64,000 nt of DNA from Heliocidaris erythrogramma. Its lineage: Eukaryota > Echinodermata > Echinoidea > Camarodonta > Echinometridae. The stretch is taken from positions 18,923,698 to 18,987,697 of the forward strand of contig CM046853.1 in the NCBI GenBank assembly GCA_025617745.1, in the 5' to 3' direction. Both the position numbers and the translations under genes were made by a program. Below, in pieces: positions 29,113 to 41,146 of this stretch (the first letter of the stretch is position 1; each line of letters begins with the position of its first letter). The notes under the pieces are model-generated. The model worked only from the letters and a program-made list of their open reading frames with translations, did not search any database and was not told the origin of the DNA.

Positions 29113-29714
29113 TAGCCAGGATTAGCTTCGCGAGTGTAAAAAAAAAAAAAAAAATTGGCTATACGCCTTTTACATCACGAAGCCAGGCGTCCATCCCCAG
29201 CAATCAAATTGCGCACGGGTTAGCAGGACATGAAAATGCCCTGAAATCACACTTTTCTGATAACTCCCGCGACCGACAGGCCATTCCCCGACAGCGCGCG
29301 ATACAGCCATAATTGAAACTATACGTCGCCGACAGCGCGCGCCGTCGCACGCAGCCGCCATTTTATCTGCATGACCATGATGACAAGAGGAGGCATGGAT
29401 ACACAAACACTGGTGAGTTCTCTGAAATTTCTTATGATCTTTTTTTGCATTTTTTGGTAAAAATACGTTCAATCAAAAAGAGATTCTAATTCCAAACGTT
29501 TCCCTAGGACTGGAGGAAACGCTGTGGCCTGTGCTGTGGGGAATGGCCTGTCGGTCGCGGGAATATCAGAAAAGTGTGATTTCAGGGCATTTTCATGTCC
29601 TGCTAACCCGTGTGCAATTTGACTGCTGGGGATGAACGCCTGGCTTCGTGATGTACTAAAAGGCGTATAGCCAATTTTTTTTTTTTTTTACACTCACGAA
29701 GCCAATCCTGGCTA
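29113..29714. mobile_element. Foldback transposon FB, copy 1
   Basis: Begins TAGCCAGGATTAGCTTCG and ends with the complement CGAAGCCAATCCTGGCTA. An exact 8-bp target duplication GTCATGAC lies at 29105-29112 and 29715-29722. The arms of about 170 bp are near perfect. The loop carries GCCGCCATTTTATCTGCATG, then ATGGATACACAAACACTG followed by GTGAGT. No transposase. The 8-bp duplication suggests a hAT-type mobiliser. Confidence 0.9.
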
Positions 29715-29746
29715 GTCATGACTATGATGAGTGGCCAGCGCCCGTG

Positions 29747-30476
29747 TAGCCAGGATTAGCTTCGTGAATGTAGAAAAAAAAAATGGCTATACGCCTTCTA
29801 CATCACGAAGCCAGGCGTTATTACCCAGCAATCAGATTCCGCACGGGGTAGTACGCAATTTCCATAATATTTGATATATAATGAATTTGTGAAATCATTA
29901 TTTATAAATAATGGAAACTGCAAAATTCATTATTTATATATGATGAATATTGTAAAATCATTATTTAAAAAAAATGGAAATTGCAAAATTCATTATTTAT
30001 AAAACATTGTATCCTTTATGTCAGTTTATCGTATAATAATCGTAGAAAAGAGCTAAATAGTGAATTATATGTAAATAATTGAGCTAAATAATAAATTTAC
30101 AAACGGCGCCTAATAGTTTTCATGATTTCGATTACGGCGATCGTGCCGCCATTTTGATCTGCATGACCTCGGAGGCATGGATACGCAAACGCTGGTGAGT
30201 TTTCTGAAATTTTTATCATCATTTTATTGATTTTTTACCAAAAATAGAGTCGATCAAAACAAAATCGTCATTGCAATCGTTTCCCTAGGAGGAAACGCTG
30301 TGGGGAAGGGCCTGTGGGGCGCGGAAATTATCAGAAAAGTGTGATTTCAGGGCATTTTTCATGTCGTACTACCCCGTGCGGAATCTGATTGCTGGGTAAT
30401 AACGCCTGGCTTCGTGATGTAGAAGGCGTATAGCCATTTTTTTTTTTTTCTACATTCACGAAGCTAATCCTGGCTA
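29747..30476. mobile_element. Foldback transposon FB, copy 2
   Basis: Same ends as copy 1 with an exact 8-bp duplication CGCCCGTG at 29739-29746 and 30477-30484. It lies 24 bp from the copy 1 duplication. The inner part again has GCCGCCATTTTGATCTGCAT and GCATGGATACGCAAACGCTG followed by GTGAGT. Confidence 0.92.
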
Positions 30477-30796
30477 CGCCCGTGTGGCTCCCATGAGCCA
30501 CCTACTGACCTAGCCCTGCCGCTGATTGATCCCACTCACGCATATGCGACTATTGCGAGGTTATTTATTTAACCTAAACTGGTCACTGGAGTTATATTTA
30601 TATATCTACAAGGTTATAGAAATTTGGTGTCTCAAGACTTACACATTGTCTTGTACAGAAACTGCACTTGCTCTGGTTCTTCGTTTGATCCATTTGTCTC
30701 AGCATCTTCCATCTTTCTCTCTAACTACATGTAAGCAAAGAGTTTAAATACGAAGCTTCAGTGCCGAAACAAAGAGTTTAAATACGAAGAGTGCTC

Positions 30797-32068
30797 AGTG
30801 CCGAAATAAAGCACGCGTATATATTGTGGTACATGTCGATCGGCCCAGAGGGAAAGGTTATAGTCTTAATCAAGATGTTTTTATTTTTTTCCTTCTTTTT
30901 CTGGACAGCGCTTAAATTGCCGTTTGGTAAAGCCCTAACTAAAGGGCATAATCTTGATATTGTCCCTTGAAATACAAACTTATGTCCCAAAACAGATAGG
31001 AATCAACTCTAACTGCACCAGGGAGGAGACTCAGAGGGAGAGAGTTGGGAGGGGGGGGGGGGGGGGCTCGGACTAGATGTTTGTTTTTTTGTTAAAGTTA
31101 TTTGCTATGAAATTTCTATTAATATTTATGTGATGATAGGGGGGGGGGTCCAAACATGTTCCCTGATATTAAGCTCTATATGAGCAAACACTGCGATATT
31201 TGACGGGAATGTCGAGAGAAGTTATTTAAAAATAATAATGTGCTATCTTTATTTTTCTATTAAATCAGAATATTTCATTTGATATGATTTATGGAAGTTA
31301 TAGGGATTATAGACCTGCAATGTAATTTTATTAGCCTTATTCTTTTTAAATTCAAGACAGAAAAAGGCTTTAATTAAATGAGATTGTGTGCGAGCAATTC
31401 CTTATATAAATGTAAAGATTACATTAAGAGTGGCGTATCCAAGATTATCCAGGAATGTACATGCCCCTATGTGCCAGCCAAAACAAAATATAACATAATA
31501 TGAAAGGAAATGTGTACCCCCCCCCCCCCCCGCACAGAAAGAATATAACCAACCAATATAACCAACTTATGGTAAGTTATTTGTAATATTCCGCTGTAGA
31601 AAATATGAGACGACGGGCGAAGAAAACAGTAAAGGGGCTTGCTCCGAAGCCATCACCAACGCAATAGGGCCTTTACCGATTGTACGAAAAGGGGGATGGC
31701 CTCCGTGTTTTGAATTGAATTAACAAGTAACCAACAATATAGCAGCTGATGATATATATGATGATATATTTATTTATTACCAGTCCTATTTTGTCTTTGT
31801 AGGAATATCCCATTACTTTTGCCCCATCTCTCTTTGTCTCCCCCCCCCCCTCATTTTTCTCATACTCTCTTTTCTCTCTTACAATGCAGATCTGTAAAAC
31901 ATGACTCCAATAGAATTGAGGAAAAAATAATGATCTCTCATTTTTTTAATTTGTGTTTTTATTTATAGGAAATCAACAAAAATCACAACAATTACAAGTG
32001 ATTTACATGATTAAAAACAAAATCACTGAACAAAAACAAAATAAAGCAACTGGAACAAAATATTAAAA
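30797..32068 (+). repeat. 1.3-kb direct repeat G, copy 1
   Basis: Starts at GTGCCGAAATAAAGCACGCG and ends near AAAGCAACTGGAACAAAAT. Nearly the whole length matches 34201-35612 in the same orientation, including C-rich and G-rich runs and TAGGGCCTTTACCGATTGT. A short related piece is at about 24525-24570. LTR-like in layout, but no primer-binding site or gag/pol is visible between the copies. Confidence 0.85.
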
Positions 32069-32214
32069 AAACTGGAGTAATAATATCTGATACCCTACAC
32101 CCCTCCTTTGACAGCCCTGCATCAATTTTGTGCCCCCACCCTACTACCTCCCGCATTCGCCCTTGTCATAGAATGTCAGTGTCAGACTCATCTCCATAAC
32201 AGGGTTCAGAAGCC

Positions 32215-32246
<32 letters not shown>

Positions 32247-32764
32247 ACATTGTCGGTCTCTCGGTACCAAGGACAACCAAACAACGAACAGCAAGCAAAA
32301 AAACCTGAATTAGCCAAGTTTTGGCAAACTGACATATCATCGGCAAAGCCAACGGCAACGCCACCACCTTTAACGGGATCGCAGAGGGTAGACCAAGCCT
32401 AGATAGTGCTAGACACCTATCATGTCCATGCACCTATTCCGCTCGGCTATTCCATGCTGCTTGCATGAACATCAGCCATTAGGCTAGGCGTAATGCGGTG
32501 ATAGAAAATTGATTATACGAATTTATGAATTTAACACATTGAATTTTGCCTCTGGTACATTAGAAATATAGTAGGGAACTGGAATTTAGTTAGATTTTCT
32601 TCTAACCGGCTAGGCTGGGTTTGCTTTCGGGCGGACGGACGTCTGCTACATGGTCGTCTGCTAGTGCACGATCTAATTGGATGTCGTCACTCACGTGATC
32701 GGTACACGCCCATTTACATTAGGTCATCGATAACAAATTTGAAGGCACGTGTAGTATGGCAAAT
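32069..32764. other. Spacer between direct repeat G and the satellite
   Basis: Unique-looking sequence with a C-run followed by (CA)n at about 32214-32245. No gene recognised. Confidence 0.5.
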
Positions 32765-33960
32765 TATTTTTTTTGGTCGAAAGCATGCATATTCCCGGGG
32801 ATTTGTGCGGGGTTTATTGGACTCACCGAGCCTCAATTATACCCTTCCATAGCTTTAAATTTCATATAAATCACATTTTTCCTAATTTCAAATAAATACT
32901 AGGGGAATTAAAATCATTTCAAAACCCCTGTTTTTATGTGTTAACCAATGGGAGCTGGAAGCCAAAAGCATGCATATTCCCGGGGATTTATGGGGGGTTT
33001 ATTGGACTCATCGATCCTCAATTATACCCTTTCAGGGCTTTAAATTTCATGTAAATCACATTTTTCATAATTTCAAATAAATACTAGGGGAATTAAAATC
33101 ATTTCAAAACCCCCGTTTTCATGTGTTAGCCTATGGGAGCTGGAAGGCCAAAAGCATGCATATTCCCGGGATTTATGGGGGGTTTACTGGACTCACCAAG
33201 CCTTCATTATACCTTATTAGAGCTTCAAATTTCATGCAAATCACATTTTTTACATTTTCAAAGAAAAATTATGGGAATTATAATCACCCTAAAATTCCTT
33301 GTTTTTGCGTGTTAACCTATGGCAGGCGAGACGTTTTTGGTCAAAAGCATGCATATTCCCGGGGATTTATGGGCGGTTTACTGAACTCATCAAGCCTTAA
33401 TTATACCTTTTCAGAGCTTTAAATTTTATGTAAATCACGTTTTTTATATTTTCAAATAAAAATTATGGGAATTATAATCATCCTAAAATTCCTTGTTTTC
33501 GCGTGTAAACCTATGGCAGGAGAGACTTTTGGGGGGTAAAAAGCATGCATATTCCCGGGGATTTATGCGGGGTCTATTCAACTAGTTGAGTCTTAATCAT
33601 ACATTTTCAGAGCTTTAAATTTTATTCAAGGCACATTTTTCAAAATTTTGATTTAATTCTGCGGGAATTATAATCATTCAAAAATTCCCCTTTTTGCGTG
33701 CTAACCTATGGGAGATGGAAGGCCAAAAGCATGCATATTCCCGGGGATTTATGCGGGGTCCCTTGCACCTTTTGAGCCTTCATTAAGCCTATACAGATTC
33801 TCAAATTACATGTAAGCCACATTTGCACTAAATTCAAGGTAATACTAGAGGAACTATAATCATTTTTAAAATCCATGTTTTCACGTGTTAACCCTATGGC
33901 AGATGACTCTGTCAAAAAGCAGGCATGATCCAAGGGATTCATATCGGCATTTATTGACAA
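32765..33960 (+). repeat. ~190-bp satellite block, six to seven units
   Basis: Units carry AAGCATGCATATTCCCGGGG at about 32780, 32965, 33152, 33345, 33542 and 33725, with a decayed one near 33917. Each also has a GTGTTAACCTATGG-like phrase. Divergence rises to the right. Confidence 0.9.
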
Positions 33961-34200
33961 AAAAGGTTCAAGTAATGTTTTTTCAACTATCCATCCTTTT
34001 TCTCGTGCAAAAATCAGACTTGAAAAAGATAGAGTAAGATATGAAATATCAAGAAAAAGTGAGACATATTTTCACGTGTTATACCTATGGAGAACGTATT
34101 TTTCCGAGTCTGTTTTTAACACAGCAAAGTATGCCTCCAAAATGTACTACGGAAGTAGGTCAGAGTAATCTGTCTTGATACTATTTAAAGTCTTTGGCTT

Positions 34201-35612
34201 CAGTGCCGAAATAAAGCACGCGCATATATTGTGGTACGTACATGTCCATATCGGCCCAGAGGGAAAGGTTATAGTCTTAATCAAGATGTTTGTATTTTTT
34301 TATTTTCTTTATTTTTCTTCTTTTTCTGGACAGCGCTTTTACCTTTTGGTAAAGCCGTAACTAAAGGGCATAATCTTGATATTGTCCCTTCAAATACAAA
34401 CTTATGTCCCCAAACAGATAGGAATCAACTCTAAGTGCACCAGGGAGGAGAGGGTGAGAGTTGGGAGGGGGGCTTCGGACTAGATGTTTGTATTTTTGTT
34501 AAAGTTATTTGCTATGAAATTTCTATTAATATTTATGTGATGATGGGGGGGGGGGGGGGGGGTCCAAACATGTTCCCTGTTATTAAGCTCTATATGAGCA
34601 AACACTGCGATATCGATTCAAGAAATTGTCATTCAAAAATAATAATGTGCTATCTTTATTTTTCTATTAAATCAGAATATATCATTTGATATGATTTATG
34701 GAAATTATAGGGATTATAGACCTGCAATATAATTTTATTAGCCTTATTCTTTTAAAATTCAAGACAGAAAAGGCTTTAATAAAATGAGATTGCATGCGAG
34801 CAATTCCTTATATAAATATAAAGATTACATTAAGAGTGGCGTATCCAAGATTATCCAGGAATGTACATGCCCCTATGTGCCAGCCAAAACAAAATCTGAC
34901 ATAATATGAAAGGAAATGTGTACCCCCCCCCCCCCCCCCCCGCACAGAAAGAATCTGAAAACTGTGATAATTTTTTTCCTTGCTTGTCCTAAAATTCAAA
35001 ATAGAATGCATCTGATGATTTTTTTTTGTTCGTCAGGCGTGAGCCTCCCCCTCTCCCTGCATTCCTGGATACGCCTCCAATATAACCAACTTACGGTAAG
35101 TTATTTGTAATATTCTGCTGTAGAAATGTAAGACGACAGGCGAAGAAAACAGTATAGGGCTTGCTCCGAAGCCATCACCAACGCAATAGGGCCTTTACCG
35201 ATTGTTCGAAAAGGGGGATGGCCTCCGTGTTTTGAATTGAATTAACTAGTAAACAATATAGCAGCTGATGATATAATTTATTTATTACCAGTCCTATTCT
35301 GTCTTTGTAGGAATATCCCATTTACTTTTGCCCCAGCTCTCTTTGTCTCTCTCTCCTCCCCCCTCTCATTTTTCTCATACTCATACTTTTCTCTCTTACC
35401 ACCGATCTGTACAAAATGACTCCAATAGAATTGAGGAAAAAATAATGATCTCTTATTTGTTTTATTTGTGTTTTTATTAGGAAATCAACAGAAATCACAA
35501 CAATTACAAGTGATTTACATGATTAAAAACAAAATAACTGAGCAAAACAAACAAACAAACAAACAAACCCCAAAACAAACAGTAAAAATAAAGCAATTGG
35601 AACAAAATTTAT
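34201..35612 (+). repeat. 1.3-kb direct repeat G, copy 2
   Basis: Second copy of 30797-32068. It has an extra stretch with AAACTGTGATAATTTTTTTC then GTGAGCCTCCCCCTCTC at about 34957-35075 that copy 1 lacks. Confidence 0.85.
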
Positions 35613-35727
35613 AAAAAAAAATAAATAAATAAAAATGATCTCTTATTGCTCCCCCAATCTTTCAATTTAATGAGATCGACAACCAACACTATGCAATCAT
35701 ATTCTTCACATCCATGACGGAATAGCA

Positions 35728-35952
35728 GGGGCGGATCAAGAGGGGGCAAATCGGTCGCGGCCCCTAAGCTTCTTGAAACCCAGGGGGGGGGGGGGGCGCA
35801 AGGGGCGTGCGCCACCCGTTTTGTCTGACAAAGTATGCACCCGGACCGCAGATGGCCGTTTGGCTTCGTCAAACGGAGGGTTCCTCAGTGTGCGCCCCCC
35901 CCCCCCATTCTGAAATGCGCCCCCCTTTCTGAAAATCCTATATCCACCCCTG
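35728..35952. mobile_element. MITE with CAGGGGCGGAT ends
   Basis: Ends CAGGGGCGGATCAAG and ATATCCACCCCTG, 225 bp, with long G and C runs inside. Confidence 0.65.
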
Positions 35953-36850
35953 TAGTATGCTGCCATCATACACATACTAGTTTGGAGCCCGTCCCGTAAT
36001 AGTCACCCCATTTTACCCATAAGATTTGACCATGTAAATTTACTAACATCATCTAAGTGATTGACAAAAAAGTTGTCAGCGTGACCGTAGCCGTTGGGTT
36101 TTGTCCTGCAACTTCATAATAAGGCCTAGTCCATATACGTCTTTGACCATTCATTTTCGGAATTTGTTTTCATTTTGCTATCGATTTTGTCAAAGACTGA
36201 AAGAGTTCAAAGAGTTAATCAAAATCGTCAACCGCTCGTTGTAAGGTCTTGTCTATGTGACGAATTTGAATGACAATTTCTTGAATCGACTTCCCAAAGA
36301 TGGATTTGATGATAAAATCTTGCAGCGGATTGCCAGGACGAATTCGATTGAAATCTGACGAAAATGAATGGAGATATATGTTGAAGTTGATTGACCATTG
36401 AAACTGTTGAATGACATTGTAATTATTAAACTATCTTTGACATCTGACATTTGGATGATTGTTGATTCCTATCAGCCTATATAGGACGAAATTGAATAGC
36501 ATTTTGATCTTTCAAAAGTGTTAGATTGGACAGGAAATCCTGACTATGACCCTCTAGATAATCCAGCCTCTTTAACCGGAGTGCCAAGAGAGTATTTTAT
36601 AAAACATCGACTTCTTGAACTATAATCAGAAATAACAAGATGCTCTGATATAACACTTGGGGTGTTTTGGAAATAACATTTGGGAGATAGAAAAGTGCGT
36701 TTTCCGTCGCTCGCTTCGCTCATTCACAAAACTTTGAAATGAGATAGTTTCAGGCAGAGCGCGTTGATAGAAAGTGGTGACACGCGCATAATAAGCCTAC
36801 GCGTACGCGGTCTTTGTTTGAAACATCATGGAGCTCCCAATAGTATACCA

Positions 36851-37012
36851 TTAATACATGGTTGGGAGTGCGTTGGTGCGATCTGGCAACACAAAGGATT
36901 TTATCGTGGTGTACTCTACGCACGAGGCGCAAGCCGAGTGTGATTGACACCACGATAAAAACCTGCGTGTTGCCAGATCGCACTAACGCACGAACTCACA
37001 ACCATGTATTAA
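36851..37012. mobile_element. TTAA-ended foldback, 162 bp
   Basis: Arms TTAATACATGGTTG and CAACCATGTATTAA, then GATCTGGCAACAC paired with GTGTTGCCAGATC and ATCGTGGTGT paired with ACACCACGAT. Nested in element H. Confidence 0.85.
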
Positions 37013-37470
37013 TAGTTTTATAAAACGGGTCGGCAATATGATTATGAAGTCTATAAAAATGGTTACGAACCCAATAGAAACGCCAAGAGTCGCACAGTCA
37101 TGGATGCTGCCATTTGCTTTCCTGGATGACATCATAGAAGCGTAGCCAACAAAAGTCATGCGCGTTTCAGTGCGCGCATGTAATCCCTGCGCTAAAATGA
37201 CAATTAAACTACGCGATTTCATTGCGTTTTAAGTTTGCACGCACCAGAGGTACGCGTACGCGCAGCTCATCCGTGCTTTAGAGCCTTTTTGCACGGTCAC
37301 GTGGCGGTTATTTGACCAATCAGGATGGCTACATTCTTGAACCCGTTTTATAATTCCCTTTAACGGCTTTCACGTACATTCTCTGTGCGAGTGAACTTTT
37401 TGAAGCTCCATTAATGACTGACCAATCAAAAGCGACCTCCAGTGTCAGGACTCTCTGTATGGATATAGGT

Positions 37471-38040
37471 CTGGTTTCAGGCAGCGAGGGCCATGAATAG
37501 TATGGCCATGAATAGTATGTCCATGAATATTCAATGTTATGACAATTTTCGGGCACGTCACTGCCTTATCGCCATGGCGCCGAGAAATTAGGGTTACCTT
37601 ACTTTTTATACTGAAATGAGCAACAACGAATTAAAGTCCTTCGCTCGCTCGCAAATCTTAGAAATACTAGTTTCAGGCAGCGAGGTCCATGAATATTTCC
37701 ATAAGGATGTTATTGCAATATCCAGGCAGGTCGCCGCCCTATCGCCATAGCATCCGAAAACTTGTTAGGTCCACTTTCTATATTGAAATGAGCAACAGCA
37801 AAGTAAAGTGCATTTTTCCTCGCTCGCTTCGCTCGCTCGCACACCTTATAAACGAGATAGTTTCATGCAGCGTGGCCATGAATATTCAATGTTACGACAA
37901 TTTCGGCACGTCACTGCCCTATCGCCATGGCGCGCAGATATTAGGGTTACTTTCTATAAAAGAACAACAGCAAAGTGCCCCCCCCCCCCGTTCGCTTTAC
38001 TTCCTAAAAACTTTATACATATGAATGATTCTTGCATATG
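37471..38040 (+). repeat. Three ~190-bp tandem units in element H
   Basis: Units start near 37476, 37668 and 37858 with AGTTTCAGGCAGCGAGG or a close variant. They share TATCGCCATGGCG and TGAAATGAGCAACA. Confidence 0.8.
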
Positions 38041-39354
38041 ATAACAAGATGACCGGAGATATAGCTTTACATTTCACCTATTGGTGACTATAATGAACTA
38101 AAATTTTGCCATTTAAAAGTACATTTTTATTTTTCTCTGGATTGCTTTGTTCGCTCGCAGTATTTGGAATTCTACACAGTGGTATAGCATAATTATGTTC
38201 GGGCTTCACATTTGACCCACCCCCTGTCACATAATTCTGACTACGCTCGTGCCCAAACCCTTTGAGGGGCACGCCCCCTGACCCCCACCCGCCACCCCTA
38301 CTCGGTCGCTTCGCTCCCTCAGAAAGGTCCACTTTCTCCAGTGTTGAACCCCCCCCCCCCCCCCAGCAAAAATCCTAGTTACGGGCCTGCCCATGCACCA
38401 AACTTTGTCAGTATATTAGTATGAGTATGAGTCAATATATTAGTATATTAGTATGACTGGACATTACAAAATACAAAAAATTGACAAAAAAATCCGTCGG
38501 GATGGGGATTCAGACTGCCCCTAAAAATCGGGGTAATTTTTTCCACTGGAAGCTAGCCCAGGGACAAAATCTTGCCAGAAGGAAGAGCCATGGATGTAGC
38601 CTACATTCCAAAAATATAAACTGATAAAATTGCCCATTGGGAAGGGAGTGTCTAACCCTATGAAATGCAAACCAAAAGTGCCCTTTGACAGCATCCCCCC
38701 AATGCTCAGTATGTAAAGGAAAAACATTGTTTTACTTTCTGACTATGCCTAACTCAAAAGTGCTTTTTTCAATTCAATTCAAATTTACATAATGATATTT
38801 TGAGTATAATAATTTTCTTGAGGTGCAATTTGGTGTTAATTGGTTTTTTTGATTAATAAGTTATTATATTGTGAAAACGTATTACTTTCTAAAAATTAGG
38901 CATAAAATATTGTTAGGATTATACACACCCATTGTCCATCTCACTGTTTGACAAGGCATAACAGAAGAGCTTTTCAGGTATCTGTGGTATGTGACTGTAG
39001 TCATGTGTTAATTGCACAGATACTCAAGCTCCTCTATTATGCCTTGTCAGATGGTCTTTTGGGGGCTCTGGGGGCTAAACCCGACGGCTACGGTCAGGCT
39101 GACAATGACTTAGATAGTCTAAGTAACTTTAAATGGTCAAATCTTATGGATAAAATGGGGTGACTATGTCGGGACAGGCTCCTGGCCTAACAATACAAAG
39201 TATATCATCATCTTCAATACATATCATGATTATAATGCATGTTCCATGCAATCCATTTATTTTAATGTTCCATTTTATTATATTTGATTATTATATAAAA
39301 TTACATTTTCACTGAAAGTGTTCACGTTCTTGCTTGCTGACTTCCCTCCCAAAC

Positions 39355-40645
39355 ATGGGGTAACCTCGATAGTCATAAGGACCGCTATTCATAAGGACCA
39401 CTCATTCATAAGGACCGCTATCCATAACGCGTGACTATAGCGTTTTTGTATGAATAGCGGTCCTTCTAAATAGCGAGCAAACCATATACAAATTACCTCG
39501 CTATTCATAAGGACCGCTATTCATAACGCATGTTCAGTTAACAGCGGTTTTCTATAGCGGACCCCTATATTATTCAGCCTTATGTCATAAAGTTGTTGAA
39601 GTATACCTGATTCTATATGTACATGCATCTTGAGTTGAATCGAGTTGATTTATTGACTCTGTTCGACCCCCTATTCAATTTTTTATAATTCCATAGCATA
39701 CTCATCCTTTTTTCACCTCAAGTTTTGGTTGTTTGTCAGAAATTTTTAGATTGAGAAATTGTATATAGGCTACCAGCTACAAGTGGGCACAGGGAGGGGG
39801 GGGGGGGGGGGGAGGGGTTTCCCATCCCGCGACAACTTTTGACCAAAAGAAAGGTTATCAGGCAGTGGCGGATTTTTTTTTTTTTTTTTTTTTTTTTGGG
39901 GGGGGGGGGCAATTCCAGCCCGTGCCCTTTTGAAAGAAAAGTTTACATTTTGCCCCCCCCCCCCCGCCTTTAGAACTGATAACTAGAATTAAATAATAAC
40001 GTGCACATATCCGAATGTTTCGATCATTCGATCAAGGCGCGACAACAAATATAATATTATGCAGGTTACATAAAAATAGTAGATAATCTACATCTAATTA
40101 TTCAATTCAATTCAATTCTCATTTATTTCATTTTCAATTAAAAAGTACGTAAGTGATAAACGATATTAGAAAATGAAATGGGGAACTATAATATATAGGC
40201 CTACATAAATAATTATTAAAACTAAGATTTCAGACAAACAGTTATGTTTTCAGTTGTCTTGAATTGTTCTATTGAATCTGATTGCCTCAATAATAGCGGC
40301 CATAATGACGGCTATTCATAAGGACCGCTATTCATAACAGAGTGCCTATACCTGAAGGTCCACTATTCATAAAACGGAAAGGGGGGTCACTATTCATAGA
40401 GTCATAAGGACCGCTCTTCATAATGTGAGATGAGAGTCGCTATTCCTAATTCACATTGAGGGTATACCCCTGATTACTCATAAGGACCACTCATAATACG
40501 GATTGAGGGTCGCTATTCAGTAATAGGAGAAGAGGGTTGCTATTCATAATACGAAAACAGTGAGGGTCGCTATTCATATTATTATGGATTGAGGATCGCT
40601 AATCGTAATAGGAGAAGAGGGTTGCTATTCATATACCCTCAATAA
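39355..40645. repeat. CATAAGGACCGCTATTCATA repeat clusters
   Basis: Two clusters (39355-39560 and 40265-40645) of the unit CATAAGGACCGCTATTCATA in both orientations. Between them lie G, T and C homopolymers (39790-39970) and ordinary AT-rich sequence. It ends about 450 bp before the NDUFA4 start codon. Confidence 0.7.
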
Positions 40646-40964
40646 TTGCTTTCTTCAATTTCTTGCTTTCTTTTGTTTTATTTTGTTATTAGCATTTTAG
40701 TCGATATGCTCCCAGTGAAGTAAGTCTACACGGCGCGCGCGGCAGAGTGCAGTGAAAAATGTTGCTAGCCTCAATTCAGTTCTTAAAAAAAATAATCACA
40801 AAATAATCGATCTTACGTACATAAAACATGAGTGGAAGAATTTAAAATCATTCTTTTGTACATTGTATTTCCATAATAATGATTCGTTTCAAAAATCAAA
40901 ACTGTTTTTATTATCAAACAGGGAAATGTAGACATTAAACAAACTTCCATATACCGTAATGATA

Positions 40965-41101
40965 TATCGACGACTGGTATCATAATTTAGCAAAACCGTC
41001 GCCATTTTCATTGCGGTCGACGGCTGTAACTGTAGTGTAAGCGCTCACTCCTGCTGAAATTTCTCCTTTTCCACTGGAGTTAGTCCATTTAATCTACCAA
41101 A
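40965..41101 (+). promoter_or_regulatory. NDUFA4: Presumed NDUFA4 promoter / 5' leader
   Basis: The 137 bp before the NDUFA4 ATG are richer in CpG than the surroundings and contain GTCGCCATTTTC at 40999-41009. This resembles the YY1 site often found just downstream of start sites of mitochondrial genes. A pyrimidine-rich leader (TTTCTCCTTTTCC) follows. No TATA box is evident. The transcription start is not known. Confidence 0.4.
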
Positions 41102-41146
41102 ATGATGCAAGGTTTGACATGGACGAGCTTAAAGCACCATAAAGCG
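41102..41146 (+). CDS. NDUFA4: NDUFA4 exon 1 with start codon
   Basis: The context is CTACCAAAATGATG, then MMQGLTWTSLKHHKA, then donor GCG|GTAATT in phase 0. The length (15 codons) and basic end fit the human start MLRQIIGQAKKHPS, and exon 2 begins exactly at LIPLF. Two ATGs are adjacent; the first is taken as the start. Confidence 0.82.

Larger units (their letters stand above)
35984..39182. mobile_element. 3.2-kb element H with ~130-bp inverted ends
   Basis: The left end starts GGAGCCCGTCCCGTAATAG and the right end, reversed, GGAGCCTGTCCCGACATAG. Both continue TCACCCCATTTTA, CATAAGATTTGACCAT and TGACCGTAGCCGT. The interior holds a nested palindrome (36851-37012) and three ~190-bp tandem units, but no protein domain. 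Non-autonomous. Confidence 0.75.

Noticed and set aside
36014-36020. Minus-strand ATGG|GTAAAA as PHF14 start exon (would read MD)
   Set aside because: It fits the phase and the human MD start, but lies in the inverted end of repeat element H and is mirrored at about 39150, so it is repeat sequence.
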